A stretch of 64,000 nt of DNA, taken from Azospirillum canadense (GTDB lineage Bacteria; Pseudomonadota; Alphaproteobacteria; Azospirillales; Azospirillaceae). The position numbers were made by a program, and so were the translations under genes. Positions within the stretch are counted from its first letter, which is position 1. Each line of letters starts with the position of its first letter. The DNA lies in contig NZ_JAOQNG010000005.1 in NCBI RefSeq assembly GCF_025961225.1, positions 186,001 through 250,000 on the forward strand, given 5' to 3'. The notes beneath the pieces were generated by a model. That model saw only the letters and a program-made list of their open reading frames with translations. It had not been told where the DNA came from and ran no database searches. This document shows positions 35,076-44,814 of this stretch, piece after piece.

Positions 35076-37664
35076 ATGGTTCAGACAGTTCCGGGACGCA
35101 TTCCCCTTTGGCTGCGCAAAGCCGGGCTCATTCTGCGGCGCTGGCTGGAGGAACCTGTAGGCGTCTTTGTCCCACTCTTCGCCGCGCTTCTCATGCTGTT
35201 CGCTCCACAGATGCCCGATATGTTCGCCGGGATGGTCGTGGGCACGAGCCGAACGGGGCAGTCGGAAGAGGTTTGGTGGAAGGCGGCTCTGGGGCTTGGC
35301 TTAGCCGCTGCCGCTCTCGGAGTGATGGCGTGGTACTGGACCCGAGCGGCGCTGTGGGAGTCCTGCACCTATGCCCACCGGGTGATGTTCTTCGACCGAA
35401 TTCGGGGTGCTCAATCGGTGCTGCCGTCCGACCGCATGCAGATGGCGCAATGGCTCGACGAGGGGCGTCTCCCACACGCCACGTTGGTCGGATGGTCGCA
35501 CGACTGGGCTCCGCGCATTGCTATTCTGTTCGCTGCGGCAGTGGCGTTGGCTCCGCTTATTTGGGTGGTGCGGAGTGAGGAGGTGAGTCTGGCCGACGTG
35601 CGGTGGGGAACCGTGCTGGCCGGCCCGGCGTTCCTGTTGGCCTTGTTTCCCGCCGCCGTAATGCGCCGCCGTCTGGGATTGACCATGCGGACGCAGGCGC
35701 CCCTGTGGATGTGGCGGGCCAGGCCGACGGCGGTGCTCGCCGCCGCCCCGTTTGGTTGGCCCGTCGCTCTGCTCCTGCTGCTGCTCAGTGTGGCGGGTGG
35801 CATCGTGACCGGCGTGTTTCCGGAAATCATTGAGGAGCGCTTGTCCACACCAACCGCAGCGCTTCTGGCGTTGGCCCTGCTGATTGGCCCCTTGGTCGTC
35901 GCCCTGGCTCTGTTCCGTGACATCGCCACCCTCGTTCTGCTTGGATTGGTCGCCGCGGTAACGGCGCTTCGTGACGCCATCGGTCGCGGCCGGGCAAGCG
36001 TCGTCGGCCGCGTTGACCTGGCGGGCCTCAGCCGGGTTCTCGGAACGCTGATGCTGCTCTGCACTGTGTTCTACCGTCCGTTTCTGGGAGAGCCGTCTGG
36101 CCATTACGCGGTGCGAACGACCGGCGATCCTCTGAACGAACAGGCCGTGGTGTCTTGTCGGATCGGCCCCGACGGACGCCTGACGAGCGGAACGGCACTT
36201 CCCGGCACGCTGCGTCGGCCCACGGTGGCCGAAGCCTTGTGGGAATGGTACGACGCCCGGCTCGCTGCCGGCTATCCAGGCAATCGCCCAATGCCGCTCA
36301 TCATCGTCACCGCCGAAGGCGGGGCGAGCCGCGCCGCGGTCTGGCTGCTCTCGGCCATGCGAACGCTGGACGCGCGCACTGACGGAGCGTTCGGACGGCA
36401 GCTTTTCGCGATCAGCGGCGTGTCGGGGGGAAGCCTCGGGGCCGTGACCTACCTGCAGGCGCTCCGGCTTTACGGCAAAGGAAAGGGCGAGCTGGACTGG
36501 GACCGCCCGGAAGTTCAGAACGGCTTGAGGCAGCTGGGCAGCGGTGATTTGCTGGCCGCCACCATCGCGACCTATTTTCTCAACGACTCGCTCGGACGGC
36601 TGCTCGGCACCGTGTGGCCGGCGCCGGATCGAGGCGTAGCCTTGGAAAGGGCATTCGAACGGCATTGGTCTGGGCCCGCCGCATTCCACGTACCGGAGGC
36701 GCAGGCGCGAATGGGCCTCGTGGCGCTGCGCAATGCTGGCCCGAAGGGCATGCCACACCTTGTGCTCAACGGAACCGACCGGGAAACCGGGCGGCGGCTG
36801 ATCACCTCCACGTTCCGTTTCAACCCGGAGGATGACGTGTTCGCGGGCAGCGATGATCTCCTGACCATCCTTTGCCGCGACGTGCCCAGTTCCACCGCCG
36901 TCACCAACTCCGCGCGTTTTCCCTACGTTTCCCCAGCCGGCCGCTTTGTCGATTGGGAGGAGAAACGTCATCCAGCGTCAAGCGCCAGCACGGCCGTCCA
37001 CCAGGTCGAGTGGGAGGCGAAAGACCGCCAGGTGCTGGACGGCGGCTATTTCGAGAATTACGGCGCGCGGACCGCCGCCGAACTGGTCCACGCGGTGGAA
37101 CGCATCGCGCGCAAGCCAGCTTCGGATGGGCGGACGTTGAATGTGGTGCCCGTAGTCGTCGTGGTCAGCAACGACGCGGACGCCGCCCGCAACCCTCGGG
37201 AACCCGATGAGTGGGACCTGCCGAGCTTGGGCGAGGTTACCATCGCCTGCCCGATGCCGAGTGAGGTGCTTGCTGCGGCGCCGGGGCTCCGGCCGCTGCC
37301 CGTGGAAACGGCAGTCGGACGAATCCGCAAGGACAGCCGGAATACACCGGAGCTCCTCATCCCGATGTTGGGCCTGGCGGCGACGCGCGGAGCCCATGGC
37401 CAGGAGGCGCTGTATTCGCTGCGGCGGCAGAATTGCTCGACGGAACCGGGCGCCGATCCGCGGCTCATGCACATCGCCTTGCCCGCGCCACGACGGGGCA
37501 AGGAAGCCGCACCAATGAACTGGGTCCTCAATCCAACAGCCGCCAATTTTCTGATCAACATCGCTCCAGAGACAGGATTTAACCTTAAGCAAGCAGGCTT
37601 GCTGGAGCAGGCGCTCCGTTCCATGCGCGACAGGCCGCCCATTTCCAACGTCGGAATGCCGTGA
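35076..37664 (+). CDS. Multi-spanning membrane protein with C-terminal patatin-like domain
   Basis: An 862-residue protein. The N-terminal 335 residues hold about seven or eight membrane helices (for example 28-45, 70-88, 147-166, 178-195, 218-246, 260-280, 284-298, 318-335). The rest is a patatin-type lipase domain with EGGASRAAVW (oxyanion, about 414), SGVSGGSLGAVTY (Ser450) and VLDGGYFENYGART (Asp655). An interval of about 200 residues between Ser and Asp is within the family range. The ATG follows ACAGGAAAACC, 49 bp after the lipoprotein patatin gene. Two different patatins in tandem, one lipid-anchored and one membrane-embedded, suggest joint action on membrane lipids or an acyl polymer. 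Confidence 0.88.
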   Translation: MVQTVPGRIPLWLRKAGLILRRWLEEPVGVFVPLFAALLMLFAPQMPDMFAGMVVGTSRTGQSEEVWWKAALGLGLAAAALGVMAWYWTRAALWESCTYAHRVMFFDRIRGAQSVLPSDRMQMAQWLDEGRLPHATLVGWSHDWAPRIAILFAAAVALAPLIWVVRSEEVSLADVRWGTVLAGPAFLLALFPAAVMRRRLGLTMRTQAPLWMWRARPTAVLAAAPFGWPVALLLLLLSVAGGIVTGVFPEIIEERLSTPTAALLALALLIGPLVVALALFRDIATLVLLGLVAAVTALRDAIGRGRASVVGRVDLAGLSRVLGTLMLLCTVFYRPFLGEPSGHYAVRTTGDPLNEQAVVSCRIGPDGRLTSGTALPGTLRRPTVAEALWEWYDARLAAGYPGNRPMPLIIVTAEGGASRAAVWLLSAMRTLDARTDGAFGRQLFAISGVSGGSLGAVTYLQALRLYGKGKGELDWDRPEVQNGLRQLGSGDLLAATIATYFLNDSLGRLLGTVWPAPDRGVALERAFERHWSGPAAFHVPEAQARMGLVALRNAGPKGMPHLVLNGTDRETGRRLITSTFRFNPEDDVFAGSDDLLTILCRDVPSSTAVTNSARFPYVSPAGRFVDWEEKRHPASSASTAVHQVEWEAKDRQVLDGGYFENYGARTAAELVHAVERIARKPASDGRTLNVVPVVVVVSNDADAARNPREPDEWDLPSLGEVTIACPMPSEVLAAAPGLRPLPVETAVGRIRKDSRNTPELLIPMLGLAATRGAHGQEALYSLRRQNCSTEPGADPRLMHIALPAPRRGKEAAPMNWVLNPTAANFLINIAPETGFNLKQAGLLEQALRSMRDRPPISNVGMP

Positions 37665-38128
37665 CCATGACGATGCGCGCAAACCGTAAGGCGTCCCTGA
37701 GTTCCTAGCGCTTCGCGGGGCTCTGCGGTTTTGACATGGGCTCAGGTCGGCCAGGTGAGTGCTCGCGCACGACAGGCGAAGGGAAGGGGTGAGAGGATCG
37801 GTTGCCGTGTTTGCGCCGTCGCTTGGATCGGGCACAAACGGATGAGGGCTGGATGCGCTTACGACCGCTCGATGTCTGTTCCAAAGCGGTTCTGGAAGCG
37901 GCAGCCGACCCACCACTAAGGTAGAACTGAGCACGGTCGGCACCCTTTCACAAATACCATGTCCGTCCATACCTCCACAGCAACATCAGAAACCGGCTGG
38001 TTTTGCCAACGAAAAGTGACGGTCTATTGGAACTATAGGCATCTTATGGGATGAGCTCTTCTAGCGCCATCACGACCTTACCAACAGGACTTCAATCTGG
38101 ACAAGCAGCAACGGAAGGGAGCCTAACC
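37665..38128. other. Intergenic region before GH13 gene
   Basis: Some 460 bp without a supported gene. A short frame at 37731-37919 lacks similarity. The last 100 bp are A/T-richer (CTATTGGAACTATAGGC near 38022-38040) and are a likely promoter region. A frame from ATG 38051 leads in phase into the glycosidase but has no ribosome site. Confidence 0.5.
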
Positions 38129-40105
38129 ATGCCAGTGCTGAACCAGTTCATCGGACGCGACACACGGATGGGCGCAACGGTGGTCGACGGTGGCGTTGCG
38201 TTCCGGACGTGGGCACCGCACGCGCATGACGTGTTTGTTGTCTGTGATCAGGGAGTTCTCTCCAGCCCTTCCGCACATTGGACCCCGGATCCGACGGATC
38301 GGCTCATCCCACTGGGCGACGGCACCTGGACGGGTTTCGTCCCGTTTCTTGCCGATGGGGCGCCGTACCTGTTCTGGATTCGCGGCAGAGGAACGTCCGG
38401 CTTCAAGCGCGACCCTTACGCCCGAGAACTCGGGACGAACCCGCCTTTTCCAAACTCTCCTTGTGTGGCCCGCAACGCTGCAAATTATCCTTGGCATGAC
38501 GCCGGCTGGCGCCCGCCGGCCTTTCACGAACTAATAATTTATCAATTGCACGTTGGCGTATTCTGGGCGGTTGATGCTTTCGGCAAAGATCGTCGGAAAA
38601 GCTACGGTCGGTTCTTGGATGTGGTTGAGAAGATCCCTTACCTCCAAGACCTCGGCATCAATGCCATCCAGCCCCTCCCCGTGCAGGAATACGATGGCGA
38701 CGTTGGACTTGGCTACAGTGGCTTAGACTACTTCTCTCCCGAGATGTCTTACGTCGTTGAGGACCCGACGGAATTGGACCGCCATTTGGCAACGGTGAAC
38801 CGTCTGCTGGCAGTGGCCGGTCAGACCGCGGTATCCGGCAAGGACCTCATGTCGGGCCCAAACCAACTGAAATGCCTCGTTGACCTGTGCCACATCCACG
38901 GCATTGCCGTAATTCTTGACGTGGTTTACAACCATGCGGGAGGCGATTTCGGCGATCGAAGCCTCTATTTTTACGATCGGCAGTGGCAGGGGGATGATGA
39001 GCGTAGCCTCTACTTTGGCCATCCAGGGTGGGCCGGCGGAAAGGTTTTCGCATACGGGCAAGCTCCGGTCCGGCAATTCCTGATCGACAACGCGACATTT
39101 TACCTCGACGAGTTTCATGCAGACGGCTTTCGCTATGACGAGATTAGCGTAGCGAGCAATTTCGGTGGTGACCGGTTCTGCCGCGACTTGGCCGACACAG
39201 TACGTTACCACCGTCCAAACGCGGTCCAGATCGCTGAATATTGGAATTGGGACCGTGCCAAGGCCGTGACCCCAACGCCGGATGGGCTCGGCTTCGACGC
39301 AGCGCTGGCGGACGGGTTGCGCATTGCGCTTCGCGACGTTCTTCACCAGGCGGCAGGCGGTCAGAGCGCGCACATCAGCCTGAATCGAGTCCGTGACGCG
39401 CTCTATTCTCCACCAGCCTTTCCCGCCGCGTGGCGGGCCAATCAATGTCTTGAAAACCACGACATTGTCCGGTGGGACTACGACAATCACGCGCCGCGTG
39501 AACCGCGGATCCCGGCCGTGGCGGACCCAACGAATGCTCGATCATGGTATGCGCGGAGCCGCAGTCGGGTTGCGACGACGCTTCTGATGACCGCTCCCGG
39601 AATTCCGACACTCTTTATGGGCCAGGAGTTCCTGGAGGATAAGCCATGGCACGACGATGTCCGCTTCTGGTCGCAGTTTCTGATTTGGTGGGACGGCCTT
39701 GCGCAGGATCGGGTGATGGCTGATTTTCTGCGCTTCACAAGGGACCTTGTCCATCTCCGCCGCCGCCATCCGGCGCTCCAAGGAGAAGGCGTTCGCATAC
39801 CGCAGGTCCACGAACAGGATCGCGTTATTGCGATGCATCGTTGGGTCAACGGCGAGGGGAAAGACATCGTCGTTGTTGCCAGCCTGAACGAAAACACGCT
39901 CGAAGATTATCGAATCGACCTGCCCTGGCCTGGGCGCTGGCATGAGATCTTCAACAGCGATTTTTATGACGACTTTCCCAACCCGGCCGTCATCGGAAAC
40001 GCCGGTTCCGTCCAGGCCAACGCTCCCCCGGGGGCTACCTACCCGCACACAGCCCGCGTCCGGATCCCCGCGAACGGAGCGCTCGTCTTTGAGCGGGAGG
40101 TTTGA
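38129..40105 (+). CDS. GH13 alpha-glucan-active enzyme with N-terminal CBM48-like domain
   Basis: A 658-residue glycoside hydrolase of family 13. An N-terminal early-set/CBM48-like domain (GATVVDGGVAFRTWAPHAHD) is followed by the catalytic barrel with its four conserved regions: DVVYNHAG (I), GFRYDEIS (II, nucleophile Asp), IAEYWNWD (III, acid Glu) and LENHDIVRWD (IV). TAPGIPTLFMGQEFLED follows. The overall plan resembles branching enzymes and maltooligosyl-trehalose trehalohydrolases; which one cannot be decided. ATG 38129 is chosen because GGAAGGGAG precedes it; 38051 is an alternative. There are no glg or tre neighbours, so it stands alone. Confidence 0.88.
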   Translation: MPVLNQFIGRDTRMGATVVDGGVAFRTWAPHAHDVFVVCDQGVLSSPSAHWTPDPTDRLIPLGDGTWTGFVPFLADGAPYLFWIRGRGTSGFKRDPYARELGTNPPFPNSPCVARNAANYPWHDAGWRPPAFHELIIYQLHVGVFWAVDAFGKDRRKSYGRFLDVVEKIPYLQDLGINAIQPLPVQEYDGDVGLGYSGLDYFSPEMSYVVEDPTELDRHLATVNRLLAVAGQTAVSGKDLMSGPNQLKCLVDLCHIHGIAVILDVVYNHAGGDFGDRSLYFYDRQWQGDDERSLYFGHPGWAGGKVFAYGQAPVRQFLIDNATFYLDEFHADGFRYDEISVASNFGGDRFCRDLADTVRYHRPNAVQIAEYWNWDRAKAVTPTPDGLGFDAALADGLRIALRDVLHQAAGGQSAHISLNRVRDALYSPPAFPAAWRANQCLENHDIVRWDYDNHAPREPRIPAVADPTNARSWYARSRSRVATTLLMTAPGIPTLFMGQEFLEDKPWHDDVRFWSQFLIWWDGLAQDRVMADFLRFTRDLVHLRRRHPALQGEGVRIPQVHEQDRVIAMHRWVNGEGKDIVVVASLNENTLEDYRIDLPWPGRWHEIFNSDFYDDFPNPAVIGNAGSVQANAPPGATYPHTARVRIPANGALVFEREV

Positions 40106-41002
40106 GGGTGCTCCGCCGATGCGGAAGACCAACCTCGCAGAGCAACTCCTGGGAGCGGCATCGGTCACCTCCATGCCCATCGCACGAAATGCCAGCTTGG
40201 GACAGCCGTCGCCGCGAAAGCCGCGGGTTCGCCTTGCGACGCCACATACGGCCATGAACATGAGGGAACTGGAACAGGGCTACGAGGAGCGGCGGCGTGT
40301 TCGGCCTCAACGCCGCGAGCCTCACCGCCATTGGCCGCGAACTGACCACCTGACACTTTCCGATCCGGGTGCAGGATGGTGGTGCCACGATTCCCGAGGC
40401 CATTGTTTGCAACGCGGGGACCACCAGCGACAGCCTCTGCGCCGCACCGAATCCGCTGACGCCGGATCGATACGACCGAGCGAGGTCGGCACAGATTCCG
40501 CTCAGGCTGCTGCGCCTGCCCTGAGCACAGCCCCCCGGGCAGCCGCCGTCTCGATGCAACTACGTCGCGGCGTGGCGTTCCGCCGCGAATGGGCGACAGT
40601 CCATTATGTAACAATCTCGTTGATGCAAATATCATTGCAGCTGAAACGCAAGCGTTTGAGTAAAAATAGGCTATTCGTGCGCCGACGTGGCGATAAAGCT
40701 TTCGTAGTAGCTGGATAACACAGGAGCGCAAGTGACATTATGCATGACTTTGGCTACAATGATGAGGCTGTTTAGCGATATTACGGCCGCTCGATGATGT
40801 ATTGGCACATTCATCGGGGCTGTAGATTGTGAATGGCAATAAATTTTTCTCATTCGAGATCCCCAAACCTCACTGGAAATCCCAGATAAACATCCTCTAC
40901 CTCCGCCCCCTCTGAATCCGTCGCCGTTTTGGAACTACATGTCGGCGCCAGTACCCACTGGCGTCTTGTGGAAAAATCCGTCCACGCTCAAGGGAGACAA
41001 TC
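40106..41002. other. Intergenic region with possible decayed coding sequence
   Basis: Nearly 900 bp between the glycosidase and the DyP operon. Around 40298-40460 one frame reads FGLNAASLTAIGRELTT, stops, and continues PIRVQDGGATIPEAIV and CNAGTTSDSLCAAPN. This looks protein-like but is broken and unrecognised. From 40600 on the sequence is A/T-richer with no gene and probably carries the promoter for the downstream operon. No known repeat was identified. Confidence 0.45.
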
Positions 41003-41452
41003 ATGACAATTAAGACGATTGGGAAGATCAGCGCCCTAACGGCTATTTCGAAGATCAAGGAAGGGCAAGCCCCTCAGCTACGGGCAACTCTAGAAAAGCT
41101 AACCAGTGCCCATGGTGGCAAGATATCCGAGCTTGGCACCATTCATATGGTCCGCTGGGTAATTTTTGACAACGATACCCGGCTGCTCTTCGCAACCAAT
41201 TTCGACGGTGATGTCGAGGACTACATGCGCGACTTCGCTCTCAAGGCGCCGGAAGGAATCGATGCGATCTGGGGCAACTGCGAGGGTTATCCGGGGGCGA
41301 AAAATTACGAAAAGTTGAGAGATTACATCCTGGGTTGCGCCATTGACACCACCGGGTATTTCGTCGCTTACCCGGACGCCACCGTTCAGGAAATCCTGAA
41401 GGCACTCAACTTGCAAAGGAAATTTGAAGAGTTCGTCAGTGAGGTCAGTTGA
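41003..41452 (+). CDS. Small DyP-associated ferredoxin-like-fold protein
   Basis: A 149-residue cytosolic protein with IHMVRWVIFDNDTRLLFATN and FDGDVEDYMRDFALKAPEG, a pattern I associate with small dimeric alpha/beta proteins encoded beside DyP-type peroxidases. The exact function is not known to me. The ATG follows AGGGAGAC. Its stop overlaps the possible TTG start of the peroxidase gene, so the two are coupled. It lacks the haem ligands of DyP itself and may be a partner or a truncated relative of the DyP fold. Confidence 0.7.
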   Translation: MTIKTIGKISALTAISKIKEGQAPQLRATLEKLTSAHGGKISELGTIHMVRWVIFDNDTRLLFATNFDGDVEDYMRDFALKAPEGIDAIWGNCEGYPGAKNYEKLRDYILGCAIDTTGYFVAYPDATVQEILKALNLQRKFEEFVSEVS

Positions 41453-42843
41453 ACGCCATGACCGGGGCCACGGCCATGGAGCATGCACCGGAGCTCGACG
41501 ACATCCAGGGCATGGCGTTGCGCGCCTATCGCTTTCCAATGGCGCTCCACCACTTCCTGCGCATCGCCGATCAAGCCTCGGCCCGGGAATGGCTGGGGCA
41601 GATCGCCGATCGGGTGACCACCGTGCCGATTGTCGACGGGGCTCCGGATCGTGCCCTTAACGTTTCTTTGTCTTGGCGCGGGCTGAAGGCGCTTGGACTG
41701 GCGCCGGACGTCTTGGAGAGCTTCCCCGAGGCCTTCCGGCAGGGAATGGTGGAACGTGCGCGAGCCGGAAAGCTGGGCGATTCCGGCGACAGCTCGCCTG
41801 ACTGCTGGAACTCGCCGCTGCGGGACGGCGACCTCCATATCTTGGTCACGGTATCTGCCGCGTCCGCGGAAATCCTCGTCGAAGCCGATGATGCCTTCCG
41901 CGCGACCCTGGAAGGGACCGCGCGGCCGACCATCGTGCATACGGAGGCGACCTCCCTGTTGCCCGGACCGGACGGGACGCCGGTGCCCGTCGAACATTTC
42001 GGTTATCGTGACGGCATCGGCCAACCGGCCATCGAGGGGAGCGGCCTCGCGTCGATCCCCGGGCAGGGCACGGCGGGTGTCGGTGGCGACTGGCGCCCCC
42101 TGAAGCTCGGTGAGTTCGTTATGGGCTACCCGGATGAGTTCGGGAATGTCGCGACGTCACCCCAGCCGGAGATCCTGGCCCGGAACGGCACCTATCTCGT
42201 GTTTCGCAAGCTGCACCAGCACGTCGCACGGTTCCGAGCCTTCCTGAAGGAAGCCGCAGCCGATGACGGTGGGCGGGAGCGGCTTGCCGCCAAGCTCATG
42301 GGGCGCTGGCGCAGCGGCGCGCCACTGGCCCTCGCGCCGGAACGCGACGATTCCGCCCTTGCCGAGGACAGAAACCGGAACAACGACTTCAATTACGACG
42401 ACGACCTCAAGGGATGGGCATGTCCGGTCGGGGCGCACATCCGTCGCATGAACCCCCGCGCCGGTCTTGCGGGCCCTTCCGCCGACACCATCAACCGGCA
42501 CCGCGTCCTGCGGCAAGGCCTGCCTTATGGGGCACGCCTTCCGCCGGACGCGGCGGACGACGGCCAAGACCGTGGGGCCATAATCATCCTGATCAACGCC
42601 GACATCGCCAACCAGTTCGAATTCGTTCAACGGGTTTGGATGAACGACGGGAACTTCGCGGGGCTGGGATCGGCAAAGGATCCGCTGATCGGAAACAACG
42701 ACGGCACCGGAACCTTCAAAGTCCCGCGGAAGGGCGGGTTCAGGATCGTGAAGGGCCTGCCGGCCTTCGTGAGCACGCGCGGGGGCGAGTACTTCTTCAT
42801 GCCCGGAAAACGCGCCCTCGGCTATCTGTCGGAGGCTTTATGA
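41449..42843 (+). CDS. DyP-type haem peroxidase
   Basis: This 464-residue dye-decolourising peroxidase oxidises phenolic, aromatic or other substrates with hydrogen peroxide. The signature GYRDG (Asp188) is in HFGYRDGIGQP, the proximal haem ligand is His330 (CPVGAHIRRMNPR) and the distal Arg is Arg352 (NRHRVLRQG). The start is a TTG at 41449 overlapping the upstream stop, or an ATG at 41458. There is no signal peptide. It is followed by an overlapping gene for a di-haem c-type cytochrome lipoprotein, an unusual pairing suggesting oxidative attack on a shared substrate. Confidence 0.93.
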   Translation: MNAMTGATAMEHAPELDDIQGMALRAYRFPMALHHFLRIADQASAREWLGQIADRVTTVPIVDGAPDRALNVSLSWRGLKALGLAPDVLESFPEAFRQGMVERARAGKLGDSGDSSPDCWNSPLRDGDLHILVTVSAASAEILVEADDAFRATLEGTARPTIVHTEATSLLPGPDGTPVPVEHFGYRDGIGQPAIEGSGLASIPGQGTAGVGGDWRPLKLGEFVMGYPDEFGNVATSPQPEILARNGTYLVFRKLHQHVARFRAFLKEAAADDGGRERLAAKLMGRWRSGAPLALAPERDDSALAEDRNRNNDFNYDDDLKGWACPVGAHIRRMNPRAGLAGPSADTINRHRVLRQGLPYGARLPPDAADDGQDRGAIIILINADIANQFEFVQRVWMNDGNFAGLGSAKDPLIGNNDGTGTFKVPRKGGFRIVKGLPAFVSTRGGEYFFMPGKRALGYLSEAL

Positions 42844-44741
42844 TGATGCAACGTCGCGAACGAAGGACCGTGACCGTAAACGATTCCGTCATCGGTGATC
42901 CACGCCCGCTCTCCGCACGCGCCGGCCGCGTCGCCGTGGGCCTTGCAGCAGGCGCGCTCCTGGGATGCTCGCAGCCGGTTCCACGTGCCCCGGACCTGCC
43001 AACCTATCCGCCGGCAGCCCGAACCGTGTCAATCGATCAGCAATGGACGCCGGACCAGCGGGTCTGGTTCCATCACGTCTCTCAAGGGACCGCGACCTTC
43101 GGGATTCCCTACGAATGGTTCCTGGCGGTCGAGCGCCCCGAATTCTCCTTGGCTTCGCCGGGCCTGCTGAGCGACCCCGACTATCTGGCACGTTTCGGCT
43201 TTCTCACGAGCCCCCGCGACGCCAGGATGAACCCTGATCGGCTGCCCATCGGCTTCGCCAAAGGTCCCGAGAAGGTCAACCCGGTCAATGGCCAAGCCTG
43301 GACGAACCCGGCGACCGGACGGCCGATGCACGACATCGGCCTGACGTGCGCCGCCTGCCATACCGGCCAGATCGACTATCGGGGTACGAGCATCCTGATC
43401 GAGGGCGGACCGGCCCTGACCGACTTGGGCAAGTTCCGCGACGCGCTCGGCATCGCGATGGGCTTCACCGAGGCGCTGCCGATCCGCTTCGCTCGCTTCG
43501 CCGACCGGGTGCTGGGTCCGGACCACGGCGCCGAGGCCGAGCAGGCGTTGAAGCGGCAACTCAAGGAAATCGTGGAAAGGGGAAAGAAACTCCGCACACT
43601 GGAGGATCAGGTTGCGTCGCGTAGCGTGGCCGAGGGCTTCGGCCGGCTCGACGCGCTCAACCGCATCGGGAATGAGGTGTTCGCCCTGCAGTTGGAGGAA
43701 CTGTCGAACTACGCCCCGAAGAGCGCGCCGGTCGCCTATCCGCATCTGTGGGGCACGCCCTGGTTCGACTGGGTGCAGTACAACGCCTCCATCGAGCAAC
43801 CGATGGTGCGCAACGCCGGCGAGGCCATGGGCGTGCGGGCGTTGGCGAACTTGACGAACCGGAATAGCCAGCTCTTCGCATCCACGGTGCCCGTGCGCGA
43901 CCTGCATGCGATCGAGCATCAGATCGGTGGCGAACGGCCGAACAGGAACACCGGATTCCGGGGACTGAAGGCTCCGGCCTGGCCGGCCGACGTGCTGCCG
44001 CCCGTCGACGCCAGGATGGCCGAGCAGGGGCGCGGCCTCTATCGCGAACTTTGCGAAGGCTGCCACATGGCGCCGGTGACGAGCGCCGCCTTCTGGAATA
44101 CGCGCCGCTGGACGCCGCCGAACAAGGCCGGCGAGCGCTACCTGCGCATGCCGGTCATCCCGATCGACGAGATTGGCACCGACCCCGCGCAGGCGGCCGA
44201 TCTGAGGACGCGAAGGGTCAAAGTCCCCGCTTACCTGGGGCTCACAGACGGGGGCGCCGGTCCCCCGACTGACGGCACCTATTCCTTCGGCCCTGCCCTG
44301 GGGCAACTGGTCGAGAAGATCGTCGTCACCGCTTACGCCTCCGCGACTCCGCCCGTACCGACCGAGCTACGGGCGCGGATGAATGGCAACCGACCGAACG
44401 GCATCCAGGCACCGCTCGGCTACAAAGCACGGCCGCTCGATGGAATCTGGGCGACGCCGCCCTATCTGCACAATGGCTCCGTACCCACCCTCTACGACAT
44501 TCTATCGCCGGTGGCGGAACGACCCAAAACCTTCTATCTAGGCAGTCGCGAGTTCGATCCGGTCAACGTCGGCTACACGACGGCCCCCATCGAGGGCGGG
44601 TTCGAGGTGATCACCTCAATCCCGGGCAACCTGAACACCGGACATGAGTTCAAGGATGGCCCCAAAGGCAAGGGTGTGATCGGCCGGGGACTGACGCCCG
44701 CGGAAAGGCGTGCCCTGATCGAATACCTGAAGACGCTGTGA
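42840..44741 (+). CDS. Di-haem cytochrome c lipoprotein, RoxA-like
   Basis: A 633-residue exported protein with lipobox ALLGC (Cys43) and two haem c sites, CAACH (170-174) and CEGCH (405-409). Around them are PYEWFLAVERPEFSL, LARFGFLTSP, GTPWFDWVQYNASI and the C-terminal WATPPYLHNGSVPTLYDIL. This order of motifs matches the family that includes the rubber oxygenase RoxA and related di-haem peroxidase-like proteins. The family suggests dioxygenase or peroxidase chemistry in the periplasm, but a rubber substrate is not shown. The ATG 42840 (three ATGs in a row) follows GGAGG and overlaps the DyP stop. The gene ends 73 bp before the lipoprotein hydrolase. Confidence 0.82.
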   Translation: MMMQRRERRTVTVNDSVIGDPRPLSARAGRVAVGLAAGALLGCSQPVPRAPDLPTYPPAARTVSIDQQWTPDQRVWFHHVSQGTATFGIPYEWFLAVERPEFSLASPGLLSDPDYLARFGFLTSPRDARMNPDRLPIGFAKGPEKVNPVNGQAWTNPATGRPMHDIGLTCAACHTGQIDYRGTSILIEGGPALTDLGKFRDALGIAMGFTEALPIRFARFADRVLGPDHGAEAEQALKRQLKEIVERGKKLRTLEDQVASRSVAEGFGRLDALNRIGNEVFALQLEELSNYAPKSAPVAYPHLWGTPWFDWVQYNASIEQPMVRNAGEAMGVRALANLTNRNSQLFASTVPVRDLHAIEHQIGGERPNRNTGFRGLKAPAWPADVLPPVDARMAEQGRGLYRELCEGCHMAPVTSAAFWNTRRWTPPNKAGERYLRMPVIPIDEIGTDPAQAADLRTRRVKVPAYLGLTDGGAGPPTDGTYSFGPALGQLVEKIVVTAYASATPPVPTELRARMNGNRPNGIQAPLGYKARPLDGIWATPPYLHNGSVPTLYDILSPVAERPKTFYLGSREFDPVNVGYTTAPIEGGFEVITSIPGNLNTGHEFKDGPKGKGVIGRGLTPAERRALIEYLKTL

Positions 44742-44814
44742 TGCCGAAGGCTTGGCCAGCATGCCTCCAGGCAAGGGGCTTCCCGCGCTTCCACGGACCA
44801 TCATGGAGGAACGA

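Noticed and set aside
33368-36971. Two long minus-strand frames (569 and 556 codons) opposite the patatin genes
   Set aside because: Both mirror well-supported patatin genes; the translations are Arg/Gly/Gln-rich with no domain.
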